DNA of 64,000 nucleotides from Gaiellasilicea sp963789355 (GTDB lineage Bacteria; Actinomycetota; Thermoleophilia; Gaiellales; Gaiellaceae), in contig CAWBKK010000003.1 in the NCBI GenBank assembly GCA_963789355.1, forward strand, positions 124,001-188,000, written 5' to 3'. Positions 16,205 through 26,122 of this stretch are shown here, piece by piece; position 1 is the first letter of the stretch; each line of letters opens with the position of its first letter. The notes below the pieces were generated by a model. That model had not been told where the DNA came from. It made no database searches and was given only the letters and a program-made list of their open reading frames with translations. Both the position numbers and the translations under genes were made by a program.

Positions 16205-19200
16205 TCGCGACCGCGAGCGCCGACCTGGCCCGATCCGCAGAGATGCGGTTTCCCTTCCGTTCGAAGAGTGCGAGGGCACGGAGCACGCACTCGCGCGACT
16301 CGTCCTCCCGCCCGTCCAGGCGAAGCACGTCGGCGAGCTCGAGGAGCACGTCACCGTGGAGATCGAGCAGGTCGGTGGCCTCGACGATCGCGAGCGCCTC
16401 CCGGGCCACCCGCTCGGCGTGCGGCAGCTCCCCCGCGTCTGCCAGCAGACCGGCGCTGGCGAGGCGATGGAGGACCTGTGACCAGATGTCCTTCTCCGAG
16501 GCGGTCTTCTCGACGAGCCGCGCGAACCCGTCCGCCTCGGCAGCGCGGCCCCGCCTCCTGAGGGTGTTCGCCAGCATCGCGGCCACCGACGCGCGCTGAC
16601 CGACCTCGCCCAGGGAGCCGAGCGCGCCGTACCCCTCCCGCAGGGCGGTCTCCGCCGCGAGGTGATCGCCGGCGAGCAGCTCGATGTCGGCGCGACTGAA
16701 CGCGGCGGTGGCCACGGCGTCGAGACGTGCACCGAGCTCCTCGTACGCAGCGACGGCGGCGGCGACCAGCTCCCGTGCCTCCTCGAACCGGCCTTCCCGG
16801 GCCACGAGGCAGCCGATCCACCGCCTGCAGCAGGCCTCGAGCATGAGATCGTCGGGGGCGGACTCCAGCAGTGAGACGCAGAGCCCGATGCCGTCGTGGA
16901 CCGGGAGCGGGCCCGACCACGCAGCGAAGCCGAGGCGCCCGACGATCTCGGACTCCTGCCAGCGGTCGCCGGCGGCCGCTGCGTGCGTTCGCGCCCGGCG
17001 CAGGGCTTCTTCCCCGCGCCCGACCTGGCCCGCCCACAGCCCGCGCACCAGCCCGATCAGGAACCACCCGCGTGCGAGAGCCCGATGGGCGTTGCGGTCG
17101 AGCTTGGGCATCGCTTCCAGCGCCGGCAGCGCCGCTTCGACGATCTCCAGGTCGTCCTCCCAGCCGTCCCGGGGATCGCTGCGGAGCCTGAGCGCGACCC
17201 GCTCGATCCGAGCCGCCAGCCGGACGAGCTCGGCCGCGCCGTTGTCGGCTCGACCGATCAGGTCCGTCAGCAGCGCCTCCGCCCGTACGAGCTCGCCCGA
17301 CTCGGTCAGGACGAGCCCGAGCTCCGGGACCAGCTCGAGCCGGCGCGGATCCTCCTCGTCGAGCAGCGCCGCGGCGCGCCCGAGCAGGTTGCTCGCCGCG
17401 TGGATGTCACCGCGGCCGAGCGCGCGCCGGCCCGCCCGCGTCAGCCGGTCGGAGGCCCGCTCGGCGAGCGCGGCCTCGACCGGCCCGTCCGGGCCCAGCT
17501 CGAGCCGGAACGAGCGCGCCTGCTCGAGGTGGTGGCCGATGATCTCGTCGAGCTCTGCTCCAACGCGCTGCTCGGCCCAGGCGGCGAACCGCTCGTGCAA
17601 CTCCGCCCGGAGGCGCTTCGGCATCGACTCGTAGGCGGCGTCGCGGATCAGGATGTGGCCAAAGCGGAAGCCGTCCTCGCCCGCGAACGTGCGCGCGTCC
17701 GGCTTGACGAGCCCCTTGCGGACGAGCGCCTGCAGGAGGCCGGCCACCTGGCCGATCTCCTCCTGCGGGGAGAGGTCGGCGACCGCGCCCCACCAGAACA
17801 CCTGACCGATCACCGCGGCCCGCTGCAGCACCGCAAGCTCGTCGTCGTCCAGCCGGTCGAGGCGGGCCGCAAGGACCGCCTGCACCGTCGCCGGAACTCG
17901 CAGCGAGTCGACGGCGGCCAGCGGCTCGAGCCGGCCGTCACGCTCGACGAGGACGCCGTCCTCGACGAGCATCCGCAGCATCTCCTCGAGGAAGAGCGGG
18001 TTCCCGCCGGTCGCGCGGCCGACGGCGTCGGCGGCTTCCCGGTCGAGCGGCCCGGCCAGGTTCTCGAGCAGCGTCCGGGCGTGCTCGCGCGGCAGCGGTG
18101 CAAGCTTGATCGTCGCTCCCGCCCAGCCGGGCCGCACCTCGGCGAGGTCGGGGCGGGCGAGGCAGCAGACGAGGATCGGTGCGTCACGGCTCCAGCCGGC
18201 GAGGTACTCGACGAGGTCGAGGAATGCCGGCTCCGCCCACTGGATGTCGTCGAGCACGAGCACGAGCGGCCGCTCGCGCGCGAGCGTCTCGAGCAGCCGG
18301 CGGATGGCCCAGTAGAGCTCATCGCTTCGTGAGCGCGGCGCTGCCCGCCCGACCGCCTCCAGGATCCGCTCGTGCGCCGTGTCGCCCTCCGGCTCGCCGT
18401 CGAAGATTCCGTCGAGGTCGAGGTCGCGGACGACCTCGACGAGCGGCCAGTAGGTGATCCCGTTTCCGTAGGGAAGGCAGCGGCCCTCGAGCACGAGCGC
18501 GTCCTCGCCGACGGTCGTGACTAGCTCGGCCGCGAGCCGGGACTTTCCCACGCCCGGCTCGCCGACGATCGTGACGATCCGGCAGGTGCGATCGGCCGTG
18601 GCCCGCTCGAGCTCGGCCAGCAACGCGTCCAGCTCGGCGGCCCGCCCGACGAGCGGCGAGTCCATCCTCCGCGCCAGTCCAGCCACGTCCGGCTCGACGG
18701 CGAGCAGGCGCCAGGCGTCGACCGGCTCGGTCTTTCCTTTCAGCGCGAGCGCGAGCGCCGGCTCGGCCGTCACCGCGTCCCGGACGAGCCGGATCGTCGC
18801 GTCGCCCACGAGGATCTCTCCCGGCGCGGCCGAGGCCTCGAGCCGCTGGGCCACGACAACGGCGTCGCCGGTGGCGAACGGATCGCCTTGCGACGGATCG
18901 CCGGCGAAGACCTCGCCGGTGTGGACGCCGGTCCGGACCCCGATCCGGACGCCGTACGCCCGCTCGAGCTCGTCGTTCAGCCGCCCAAGCTCGTCCCGCA
19001 GCTCGACCGCCGCGCGCACGGCGCGGAGCGCATCGTCCTCGTGGACGAGCGGGATCCCGAAGACGGCCAGAACCGCGTCGCCGACGAACTTCTCGATCGT
19101 GCCGCCGTGACCCTCGAGGACGGCACGCGCGGTCTCGTGGTAGCGCGACCAGACGCCCCGGAGTGCCTCCGGGTCGAGCTGCTCGCCGAGCGGCGTCGAG

Positions 19201-19244
19201 TCAGCGACGTCGCAGAAGACGAGCGTGACCGTCTTCCGGACCAT
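16191..19244 (-). CDS. Class III cyclase-domain / AAA-like ATPase / TPR regulator
   Basis: This 1017-residue protein has three parts. Residues 1-185 are a class III nucleotidyl cyclase domain with the metal aspartates Asp12 and Asp56 and Lys52. Residues about 195-480 are an AfsR/LuxR-type STAND ATPase, with Walker A GEPGVGKSRL at about 228-237 and Walker B LVLVLDDIQWAE. The remainder, about 500 residues, is a helical TPR region. Such proteins are common in actinobacteria and have poorly known function. The transition-state Asn of the cyclase, normally N in D-A-V-N-x-A-x-R-L, is Val130, while Arg134 is kept, so cyclase activity is doubtful. No DNA-binding domain is seen. The gene converges on the borosin methyltransferase gene. 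Confidence 0.88.
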   Translation of the reverse strand: MVRKTVTLVFCDVADSTPLGEQLDPEALRGVWSRYHETARAVLEGHGGTIEKFVGDAVLAVFGIPLVHEDDALRAVRAAVELRDELGRLNDELERAYGVRIGVRTGVHTGEVFAGDPSQGDPFATGDAVVVAQRLEASAAPGEILVGDATIRLVRDAVTAEPALALALKGKTEPVDAWRLLAVEPDVAGLARRMDSPLVGRAAELDALLAELERATADRTCRIVTIVGEPGVGKSRLAAELVTTVGEDALVLEGRCLPYGNGITYWPLVEVVRDLDLDGIFDGEPEGDTAHERILEAVGRAAPRSRSDELYWAIRRLLETLARERPLVLVLDDIQWAEPAFLDLVEYLAGWSRDAPILVCCLARPDLAEVRPGWAGATIKLAPLPREHARTLLENLAGPLDREAADAVGRATGGNPLFLEEMLRMLVEDGVLVERDGRLEPLAAVDSLRVPATVQAVLAARLDRLDDDELAVLQRAAVIGQVFWWGAVADLSPQEEIGQVAGLLQALVRKGLVKPDARTFAGEDGFRFGHILIRDAAYESMPKRLRAELHERFAAWAEQRVGAELDEIIGHHLEQARSFRLELGPDGPVEAALAERASDRLTRAGRRALGRGDIHAASNLLGRAAALLDEEDPRRLELVPELGLVLTESGELVRAEALLTDLIGRADNGAAELVRLAARIERVALRLRSDPRDGWEDDLEIVEAALPALEAMPKLDRNAHRALARGWFLIGLVRGLWAGQVGRGEEALRRARTHAAAAGDRWQESEIVGRLGFAAWSGPLPVHDGIGLCVSLLESAPDDLMLEACCRRWIGCLVAREGRFEEARELVAAAVAAYEELGARLDAVATAAFSRADIELLAGDHLAAETALREGYGALGSLGEVGQRASVAAMLANTLRRRGRAAEADGFARLVEKTASEKDIWSQVLHRLASAGLLADAGELPHAERVAREALAIVEATDLLDLHGDVLLELADVLRLDGREDESRECVLRALALFERKGNRISADRARSALAVATTGS

Positions 19245-19276
19245 GCGGCGAGTCTAGGACGGTTTGTAAGACGTGA

Positions 19277-20080
19277 CTAGTCGGTTCCGGCGAGTGACAC
19301 GCACGCTGCGACGGAGACCGGATCGTTGACGCGGTTGCCGGTCGCAGGTTCGATTGCAATCGGGCACGTGACTCCAACGAACCTCTGCGTGGTGCGAATC
19401 GCTGCTGCGAGCGCCGATCGGTCGATCACAAGGCGTCCCCTCACGACTCTCGCCGTCTCCTCGATCCGTGCGAGTAGAAGGCGCGCGGCGTCGAAGTAGA
19501 CGTCGGCCAATGCTGTCGGGCTCTCGCCGAAGATGAGTCGATATGCCTGACGCCAAGCTGCGTTGATCGGTGAGGTTGTGACTTGCGCGTACCACCCCTC
19601 GCCGCCATCGCCATCACGTACGTGCAGGCGATTGAAGACGGTCGGCCCGAGGGCCGGGAGCCAGTCCGCGGTCGCGCTGCCCGAGACGGTCACGATGCCC
19701 GCGGCTTCGTAGATCGGCAATGCGCTCGCAAAGCCGTCCGAGCAGATGTGACCGATGACGGCGACGTTCTGTTCGTTGCCGACGATGGAGCTCGCCGCTG
19801 CGCCGTTGTCGCCGCCGCAACTCGTCTCCACAACGTTGACCTGAACCGCGAAGCCGCGGATCCTCGGGTTCAACGCGACCGCAAGCTCGATCGCCTTCCG
19901 AAAAGACGCCGTGAACGCCGCGAGCTCGTCACCTTCCGCAGTGATCCCGGTGAAGGCGATCTGGACCGGCTGTCCTCTGGGGACGACGACGGTTCCGGAC
20001 GGCACCGCGGCCGTGGCCGTCGCCGCAAGCGCTGCGACTGTCGCAAGAGCACCAAGGGCGAAGACGATCCGACCGCGCAT
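19277..20080 (-). CDS. LivK-like periplasmic binding protein, short form
   Basis: This is an extracellular solute-binding protein of the branched-chain amino acid (Peripla_BP_6) family. A signal peptide (RGRIVFALGALATVAALAATATAA) leads into VQIAFTG, a family-like D-x-N block and VIGHICSDGFASALPIYEAAGIVTVSGSAT, which is the typical first lobe. The second lobe is abruptly short: NRLHVRDGD is followed almost at once by GWYAQV and YRLIFGESPTALADVYFDAARLLL, sequence that normally lies far downstream. At 267 residues it is about 110-140 residues shorter than relatives. No permease or ATPase gene is nearby. The ATG at 20080 was chosen over the start at 20107 because it begins the signal peptide. Confidence 0.7.
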   Translation of the reverse strand: MRGRIVFALGALATVAALAATATAAVPSGTVVVPRGQPVQIAFTGITAEGDELAAFTASFRKAIELAVALNPRIRGFAVQVNVVETSCGGDNGAAASSIVGNEQNVAVIGHICSDGFASALPIYEAAGIVTVSGSATADWLPALGPTVFNRLHVRDGDGGEGWYAQVTTSPINAAWRQAYRLIFGESPTALADVYFDAARLLLARIEETARVVRGRLVIDRSALAAAIRTTQRFVGVTCPIAIEPATGNRVNDPVSVAACVSLAGTD

Positions 20081-20131
20081 AAGCGCGATTGTGCACCGAG
20101 AAGGCACACGAGTACAACCTCTCCGAAAGCT

Positions 20132-20293
20132 CTAGGCGAGCAGGTAGGCGCCGAAGGCAATCGCCAGCACGAGCGCGACGAGCGCCGCGACGGCGAGCTG
20201 GACGCCGCCGAGCACGAGCCAGGGAGTGCGCTCGCTCTTCCCCCGCTCCGCCTCGGAGGCGAGCTCTTCGGTCTTCTCGATCGGATCGGCCAT
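20132..20293 (-). CDS. Tiny single-span membrane protein (53 aa)
   Basis: The frame reads MADPIEKTEELASEAERGKS, then ERTPWLVLGG and a C-terminal hydrophobic helix of about 22 residues ending in AYLLA. The protein has a charged cytoplasmic-looking N-terminal helix and one membrane span, with the C terminus at the membrane. No family is recognised. The composition is clearly protein-like, and the stop falls right after the membrane helix. It is 51 bases upstream of the binding-protein gene on the same strand and diverges from the HhH-GPD gene. Confidence 0.6.
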   Translation of the reverse strand: MADPIEKTEELASEAERGKSERTPWLVLGGVQLAVAALVALVLAIAFGAYLLA

Positions 20294-20316
20294 GTCGAAG
20301 GAGTACCCCGCAGCGC

Positions 20317-20322
20317 TAGGAT
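20317..20322 (+). promoter_or_regulatory. -10-like element for a leaderless start
   Basis: TAGGAT stands six bases before the GTG at 20329, with no Shine-Dalgarno motif. This fits a TANNNT -10 element with transcription starting at or next to the start codon. Confidence 0.4.
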
Positions 20323-20328
20323 CGAACC

Positions 20329-20883
20329 GTGCCGGATGCGCTGCACTTCACCGGGAACGCCGACGCCGACCGGCTGATCGCCGCCGAGCCGCTCGCGCTC
20401 CTGATCGGGTTCGTCCTCGATCAGCAGGTGACGGTGCCGACCGCGTTCCTCGGGCCGCTGAAGCTGCAGCAGAGGCTGGGCGCTCTGGACGCGGACACGA
20501 TCGCGCAGCTGGATCCGGACCGGCTCCTCGAGGTCTTCCGCGAGAAGCCCGCGATCCACCGCTTCCCGGGGAACATGGCGAAGCGCGTGCAGGAGCTCTG
20601 CGCGGTCGTGGCCGAGGAGTATGGCGGCGACGCCGGCCGCGTCTGGGGCGACGCAGTCGACACCGCCGACCTGAAGCGGCGGATCGAGGCGCTGCCGGGC
20701 TTCGGCGAGATGAAGGTCAAGGCGCTCGCCTCGGTCCTCGCCCGCCGCTTCGGCATCGCGATGGCCGAGCCGCTCGTGCCGGAGCACGCGATGCTCGGCG
20801 ATGTCGACTCGCCCGAGGCTCTCGCCGAGTATCAGGCGGCGAAGCGCGCCCACAAGGCATCGCTCCGAGCCGCAGCCGGTTGA
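20329..20883 (+). CDS. HhH-GPD family base-excision DNA glycosylase
   Basis: This 184-residue protein belongs to the helix-hairpin-helix GPD superfamily. LIGFVLDQQVT resembles the first conserved helix of the family. The helix-hairpin-helix is LPGFGEMKVKAL. The catalytic aspartate region is probably in HAMLGDVDSPEAL. There is no C-terminal four-cysteine iron-sulfur loop, unlike Nth and MutY. The short length and Q-Q-V-T motif are typical of an actinobacterial subfamily annotated only as HhH-GPD-type repair protein, so the substrate base is unknown. The GTG start lies six bases after a -10-like TAGGAT. It is followed at a TTGA overlap by the PLD-family gene. Confidence 0.85.
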   Translation: MPDALHFTGNADADRLIAAEPLALLIGFVLDQQVTVPTAFLGPLKLQQRLGALDADTIAQLDPDRLLEVFREKPAIHRFPGNMAKRVQELCAVVAEEYGGDAGRVWGDAVDTADLKRRIEALPGFGEMKVKALASVLARRFGIAMAEPLVPEHAMLGDVDSPEALAEYQAAKRAHKASLRAAAG

Positions 20884-21956
20884 TCGAGCTTCGGTTCTAC
20901 CGCGACGGCGGCCAGACCGCCGTCGACGTCGCGATCCAGGTGGCCGACTTCCTCGGCGCCGCGCAACACAGCCTCGAGCTCGCGCTCTACGACATCCGCC
21001 TGGACGACGAAGCGGCAGAGATCGTCAGGGACGCACTGGTCGGCGCCCAGGAGCGCGGCGTCGCGGTCCGCCTCGTCTACAACGTCGACCACCCCGGCCC
21101 GATTCCGGTCCCGCCGCCGCCTCAGACCGCGCCCGAGCTGGTCGAGGCGATGCCGATCCCGACGCGGCCGATCCCGGGCGTCCCCGATCTGATGCACCAC
21201 AAGTACGTGGTCCGAGACCGCGAGACGGTGTGGACGGGGTCGATGAACTGGTCGCAGGACTCGTGGTCGCGGCAGGAGAACGTGATCGCGATCGTCGAGT
21301 CCCCCGAGCTCGCGCACGCGTACGGGCTCAACTTCGACCAGCTCTGGGAGACCGGCGCCGTCCTCGGCGGGCACGTCGATCCCCGTCCCGTCGAGGTCGG
21401 CGGGGTCGAGGTGCGGCCGTGGTTCGCGCCCGAGTTCGGCGAGGCCCTCGCGCACCGGATCGCGAAGCGGATCGGGCAGGCGAAGAAGCGCGTCCGGATC
21501 GCGTCGCCGGTGCTCAGCTCGGGCCCCATCCTCGGCACGCTCGCCGAGGTCTGCTCGGACGGGGTGGTGGACGTCGCCGGCGTCGTCGACGACACCCAGG
21601 TCGACGGCGTCCTCTACCAGTGGCGGCTGAACGGGAACGCGAGCTGGAAGGTGCCCGCGCTGCGGCGGTTCCTCGAAGCTGCCCGCTTCGCCGGCAAGCC
21701 CTCGACCAAGTGGACGCCCGACACCGTGCACGACTTCATGCACGCGAAGATCACGGTCGCCGACGACGTCTCCTTCCTGGGCAGCTTCAACCTCTCCCAC
21801 TCCGGCGAGCTGAACGCAGAGAACGTGCTCGAGATCAAGGACGCGGCGATCGCCGACAAGCTGGCCGGCTTCGTCGACGAGATCCGCGCCCTCTACCCGC
21901 TCGTGACGCTCCCGGAGGACAAGACTCAGGTCGCGGCGGCGTCTCCGCTTCTGTGA
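20880..21956 (+). CDS. Phospholipase D-family phosphodiesterase
   Basis: This 358-residue protein has two complete HKD motifs, H-x-K-x4-D at residues 106-113 (HHKYVVRD) and 288-295 (HAKITVAD), each followed by the G-S-x-N strand (TGSMNWS, LGSFNLS). One polypeptide therefore holds the full active site for phosphodiester cleavage or transfer. There is no signal peptide. Its position directly after a DNA glycosylase gene (TTG start overlapping the stop as TTGA) suggests a nuclease-type role, but the family also contains lipases and cardiolipin synthases. A Pro-rich loop at 72-100 separates the first strand from the first HKD. Confidence 0.85.
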   Translation: MIELRFYRDGGQTAVDVAIQVADFLGAAQHSLELALYDIRLDDEAAEIVRDALVGAQERGVAVRLVYNVDHPGPIPVPPPPQTAPELVEAMPIPTRPIPGVPDLMHHKYVVRDRETVWTGSMNWSQDSWSRQENVIAIVESPELAHAYGLNFDQLWETGAVLGGHVDPRPVEVGGVEVRPWFAPEFGEALAHRIAKRIGQAKKRVRIASPVLSSGPILGTLAEVCSDGVVDVAGVVDDTQVDGVLYQWRLNGNASWKVPALRRFLEAARFAGKPSTKWTPDTVHDFMHAKITVADDVSFLGSFNLSHSGELNAENVLEIKDAAIADKLAGFVDEIRALYPLVTLPEDKTQVAAASPLL

Positions 21957-22876
21957 GCTCTCTGAAGCGAATCGGACTCGTCCTCGCGGGCGCGCTGGTG
22001 CTCGGCGTCGCAGCGGCCTCGGCCGGGAAGGTGAACGGCGCGCCGGCCTGCCCTGTCTTCCCCGCCTCGAGCCCGTGGAACCAGCGCGTCGACAAGCTGC
22101 CGGTGGCGGCGAGCTCGGACCGCGTCGTCGCCGCGATCGGCCGCGACGACAACGTGCACGCGGACTTCGGCTCGGGCGTCTGGCAAGGCGGGCCGATCGG
22201 GATCCCGGTCACCGTGGTCGGCAAGGGCCAGGCGAAGTCGAGGGTCTCGTTCGAGTACGCGCCCGAGTCGGACAAGGGGCCGTATCCGATCCCGGCGAAC
22301 GTCGCGATCGAGGGCGGCCGCGGCTCGGACGGCGACCGGCACGCGCTGATCGTCGACCGCGACAGCTGCAAGCTCTACGAGCTCTTCGCCCTCTACCCCA
22401 CGTCCGGCGGCGGTTGGCGTGCAGGCTCGGGAGCGATCTTCGACCTGCGCTCGAACAAGCTCCGGCCCGCGGGCTGGACGTCGGCCGACGCGGCGGGGCT
22501 GCCGATCCTGCCCGGGCTCGCGCGCTACGAGGACGTGGCCCGCGGACGGATCGACCACGCGCTCCGGTTCACCGTCCAGAGCACGCGCCGCGCCTACGTC
22601 TGGCCGGCGCGCCATTTCGCGAGCGACAAGACGGATCCGGACCTGCCGCCGATGGGGATGCGCTTCCGCCTCAAGCGGAGCTACCCGATCTCCGGCTTCC
22701 CGCGTCAAGCGAGGATCGTGCTCCAGGCGCTGAAGGAGTACGGGATGATCGTGGCCGACAACGGCTCGAACTGGTACCTGAGCGGCGCGCCGCATCCGAA
22801 GTGGTCGAACGACCAGCTGCACACGCTGCACCGCGTCCCGGGCTCAGCCTTCGAGGTCGTCGCGATCCGGCGTTGA
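21953..22876 (+). CDS. Secreted protein of unknown function (307 aa)
   Basis: The GTG at 21953 overlaps the previous stop as GTGA. The N terminus is a signal peptide (KRIGLVLAGALVLGVAAASA). The mature part starts PACPVFPASSPWNQRVDKLP, then runs through HADFGSGVWQGGPIGIPV, SDGDRHALIVDRDSCKLYELF, GWTSADAAGLPILPGL, DHALRFTV and MIVADNGSNWYLSGAP. I know this pattern as a widespread secreted hypothetical family in soil bacteria whose function has not been assigned. Conserved His, Asp and Trp positions suggest a binding or catalytic surface. It probably acts outside the cell, unlike the two enzymes encoded before it in the operon. Confidence 0.75.
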   Translation: MSSLKRIGLVLAGALVLGVAAASAGKVNGAPACPVFPASSPWNQRVDKLPVAASSDRVVAAIGRDDNVHADFGSGVWQGGPIGIPVTVVGKGQAKSRVSFEYAPESDKGPYPIPANVAIEGGRGSDGDRHALIVDRDSCKLYELFALYPTSGGGWRAGSGAIFDLRSNKLRPAGWTSADAAGLPILPGLARYEDVARGRIDHALRFTVQSTRRAYVWPARHFASDKTDPDLPPMGMRFRLKRSYPISGFPRQARIVLQALKEYGMIVADNGSNWYLSGAPHPKWSNDQLHTLHRVPGSAFEVVAIRR

Positions 22877-22920
22877 TCCCCGCGGGCCGCCGCGGGGATC
22901 GAACGCCGAGTCGTCGCCCT

Positions 22921-25900
22921 TTACGGTGACGCTGGGGCAACCCCGGTGCCGCCGGCGGCGGTCGACTTCTCCGGGCGGGCAAAGCGCAGGTAGAGCGCCG
23001 GGACGACGAACAGGTTGAGCAGTGTCGACGTGACCAGGCCGCCGAGGACGACCACCGCCAGCGGGTGCTCGATCTCGTGGCCGGGGGCGTTCCCCGCGAC
23101 CACCAGGGGCACGATCGCGAGACCCGTTGCAAGCGTCGTCATCAGGATCGGCGAGAGCCGCTCCCGGGCGCCCCGGAGGACGAGCGGCAGGCCGAAGGGC
23201 ACGCCTTCCTCCCGCTCCAGGTGCTGGAAGTGGTTGATCATCAGGATCCCGTTCCGGGCTGCAATCCCGAAGACGGTGAAGAACCCGACGAGCGAGCCGA
23301 GCGAGAGGATGCCGTCACCGAGGTACGCCGCCAGCACGCCGCCGACGAGAGCCATCGGCAGCGTCAGGAACGAGAGCGTCGCGAGGCGGAAGCTCCTGAA
23401 CGCCGCCTGCAGCAGCAGGAAGATCGCGAGCGCCGCTCCGATCCCGACCGTCAGCATCGTCCGCTGCGCGTCCTGCCGCTCCTTGTACTCGCCCAGCATC
23501 TCGGCGTGGTAGCCGAGCGCGAAGTGCACGTCCTCGAGTGCATCCTCGAGGTCGTTCGAGACGTCGCCGAGGTCGCGTCCGGCGACGTTGGCGCTCGACG
23601 GTCAGCTGGCGTGAGCTGTTCTCGCGGGTGACCACGTTCGGCGTCGGCGCGATCCGAACGTCTGCCAGCTCGTCCAGCCGCACCTGGTCCCCTGCCGGCG
23701 TATCGATCGGGAGGCCGCTCACGCTGGCAACGTTCGCACGTGTCTCGGGCGGGCTCCAGACCATGACGTCGTAGGCTCTGCCGTCGCGGAAGACGTCGCC
23801 GACCTCCTCGCCGGCGATCATGGTGGCGCTGGCCCGGCGGACGTCGCCCGGCTTGACGCCGTGGCGCTGCGCGGCGTCGAGCTTGACCTTCACCTCGAGC
23901 TGCGGGACGTTCCCCTGCAGGTCGATCTGCTCGCTCGACGAGGCCGTCGATCCCGTTCATCACCGCCAGCACCTTCTCCGCCTCCGTGCGGAGGATGCTC
24001 AGGTCATCGCCGAAGAGGCGCACGACGACGGCCTCGCTCGATCCGGTCAAGACCTCCCGGACGCGCTCCTTCAGGTACGTCTGCACGTCGCGGTAGAGCC
24101 CGGGATAGCCGTCGACGAGCTCCTGGACGCTCGCGAGCGTCTTGTCGTAGTCGGCCTTCGGGTCGATGCTGATCCAGTTCTCGCCGAAGTACGTGCCGCA
24201 CGACCTCGTCCATCACGAACGCCTGCCCGATGTGGGAGCCGCAGTTGCGGACGCCGGGGATCTGTCTCAGCTCTCTGCAGGCGCGGACCGAGATCCGCGT
24301 CTCCTCGCCGACGGAGGTGTCCGGCGCCGTCAGCCAGTGCATCAGGAAGTCCCGCTCCTTGAAGGACGGGAGCAGCGACTGCCCGAGCATCGGCGTTACC
24401 GCGACGCCGACCGCGAGGGTCAGGCCGGAGACCAGATACGCCCAGCGCGGCTTCGTGACGATCGGCGCCAGAATCCGCTCGTAGCCGCCCTCGAGCCAGC
24501 GCTCGAGTGGCGAGGAGCGGCGCTCGAGAGCCTTCGAGTTGGACAGGAGAATCAGGCTCAGCGCCGGCGACGACCGTCAGCGCGATCACGAGCGAGGCGG
24601 CGACAGCGAGGACGTAGGAGAGCGCCAGGGGGCCGAAGAACGCCCCGGTCAGGCCCCTGAGGAAGAAGATCGGGACGACGGCAGCCAGGATGATCAGGGT
24701 CGCGTAGACGATCGGCCCACGCACCTCGAGCGACGCGCGGAGGACGACGGAGGCCGTCGATTCGGAGCCCCCGTCCCGACGGTGCTGCCGGAGACGCCGC
24801 GTGATGTTCTGGACGTCGATGATCGCGTCGTCGACGATCACCCCGAGCGCGATCACGAGTCCTGCCAGCACCATCACGTTGATCGTCTCGCCTCGCGCGT
24901 GCAGCACGAGTCCCGCCGCGACGAGCGACAGGGGGATCGTGAGGACGCTGATCAGCGCCGCCCGCCACTCGAAGAGGAAGGCGATCAGGACGAGGATGAC
25001 GAGCAGCACGCCGATCAGGAGCGCCTTCGTCAGGTTGTCGAGCGAGACCTCGATGAAGGTCGCCGGCCGGAAGATCGTGGTGTCGACCTCGATCCCGGGA
25101 AGGCCCGGCTGCATGTCCGCGAGCGCCGCCTCGACCCCGCGGGTGACATCGAGGGTGTTGGCCCAGGGCAGCTTCTCGACGATGAGCATCAGGCCTTCGC
25201 CGTCGTTGATCACCGCATCGCCGACGAGCGGCTGATGACCCCAGACCAGATCGGCCACGTCGCCCACGGAGATCTGCTTGCCGTTCTGCTTCTCGATCGG
25301 GATCGAGGCGAGGTCGGTCGGTTCGACGATCGGCATCACGTGCTGGACGGTGAGCCGTTGGTTCGGGGTGTCGATGAAGCCGCCGGTGCCGATCATGGAC
25401 CCCTCGGAGAACTGGAGCAGCCCCGAGTCGAGCGAGTCCGCGGTCGAGTCCATCACCTGGTCGAGCGAGATGCCGTACTCGCGCAGCTTCTGCGGGTCGA
25501 CGTGCACCTGCATCTGCTGGAGCCGCTCGCCCCAGATCGGGACGTTCGCGACCCCGGGAACCTGTAGCAACCGCGCCCTGATCTTCCAGTACGTGATCAC
25601 CGACATGTCCATGAGCGAGAGCGTGTCCGACCGCAACCCGATCTTCATCACCCGGCTCGTCGAGGACAGCGGCGGGACGATCGTCGGCGGCGCCGCCCAG
25701 GTGGGCAGCGTCGGTGTGACCGTTCCGACCCGCTCCGCCACGAGTTGCCGCGAGAAGAGGATGTCGGTGCCTCGCTTGAAGAGCAGCTGGATCGACGAGA
25801 GCCCGGACACCGACTTCGAGCGGACGATCTCGACGTCCGGCAGCCCCTGCAGCGACTGCTCGAGCGGCACCGTGACGAGGCTTTCCACCTCCGTCGCGTT

Positions 25901-26068
25901 CAGCCCCAGGCTGATCGTCTGAATCTCGACGCGCGGCTGCGCGAACTCGGGAAAGACGTCCACGGGCGAGTCCCGAAGCTGCCCGACGCCGACGAACACC
26001 ATGGCTGCGCCCGCCGCGACCACGAGGAAGCGGAACTTCAGGCTCGATCCGACGATCCATTTCATCAT
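22921..26068 (-). pseudogene. HME-type RND efflux pump (CusA/CzcA-like), four frameshifts
   Basis: Pieced together, this is a full RND transporter of about 1,045 residues: an N-terminal membrane anchor (KFRFLVVAAGAAMVFVGVGQL), VDVFPEF, the porter domains, and two blocks of membrane spans, with DDAII in the fourth span. The frame breaks four times by single bases, at about 24566 (extra base), 24196 (missing base), 23935 (extra) and 23595 (extra). Codon bias continues unchanged on both sides of each break, so any loss is recent or the breaks are sequence errors. The ATG at 26068 has GAGGAGG upstream. It is the third gene of an RND-adaptor-RND operon. The metal or drug substrate is unknown. Confidence 0.85.
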
Positions 26069-26122
26069 GGCCGCTTCCCTCCTCGTTCCAGACTCACGCT
26101 GTCAGGGTTCCGAGACGCGATG

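Noticed and set aside
19345..19368. GGTTCGATTGCAATC as a tRNA T-loop
   Set aside because: It lies within the binding-protein gene, and no acceptor stem, anticodon arm or CCA pairs with it.
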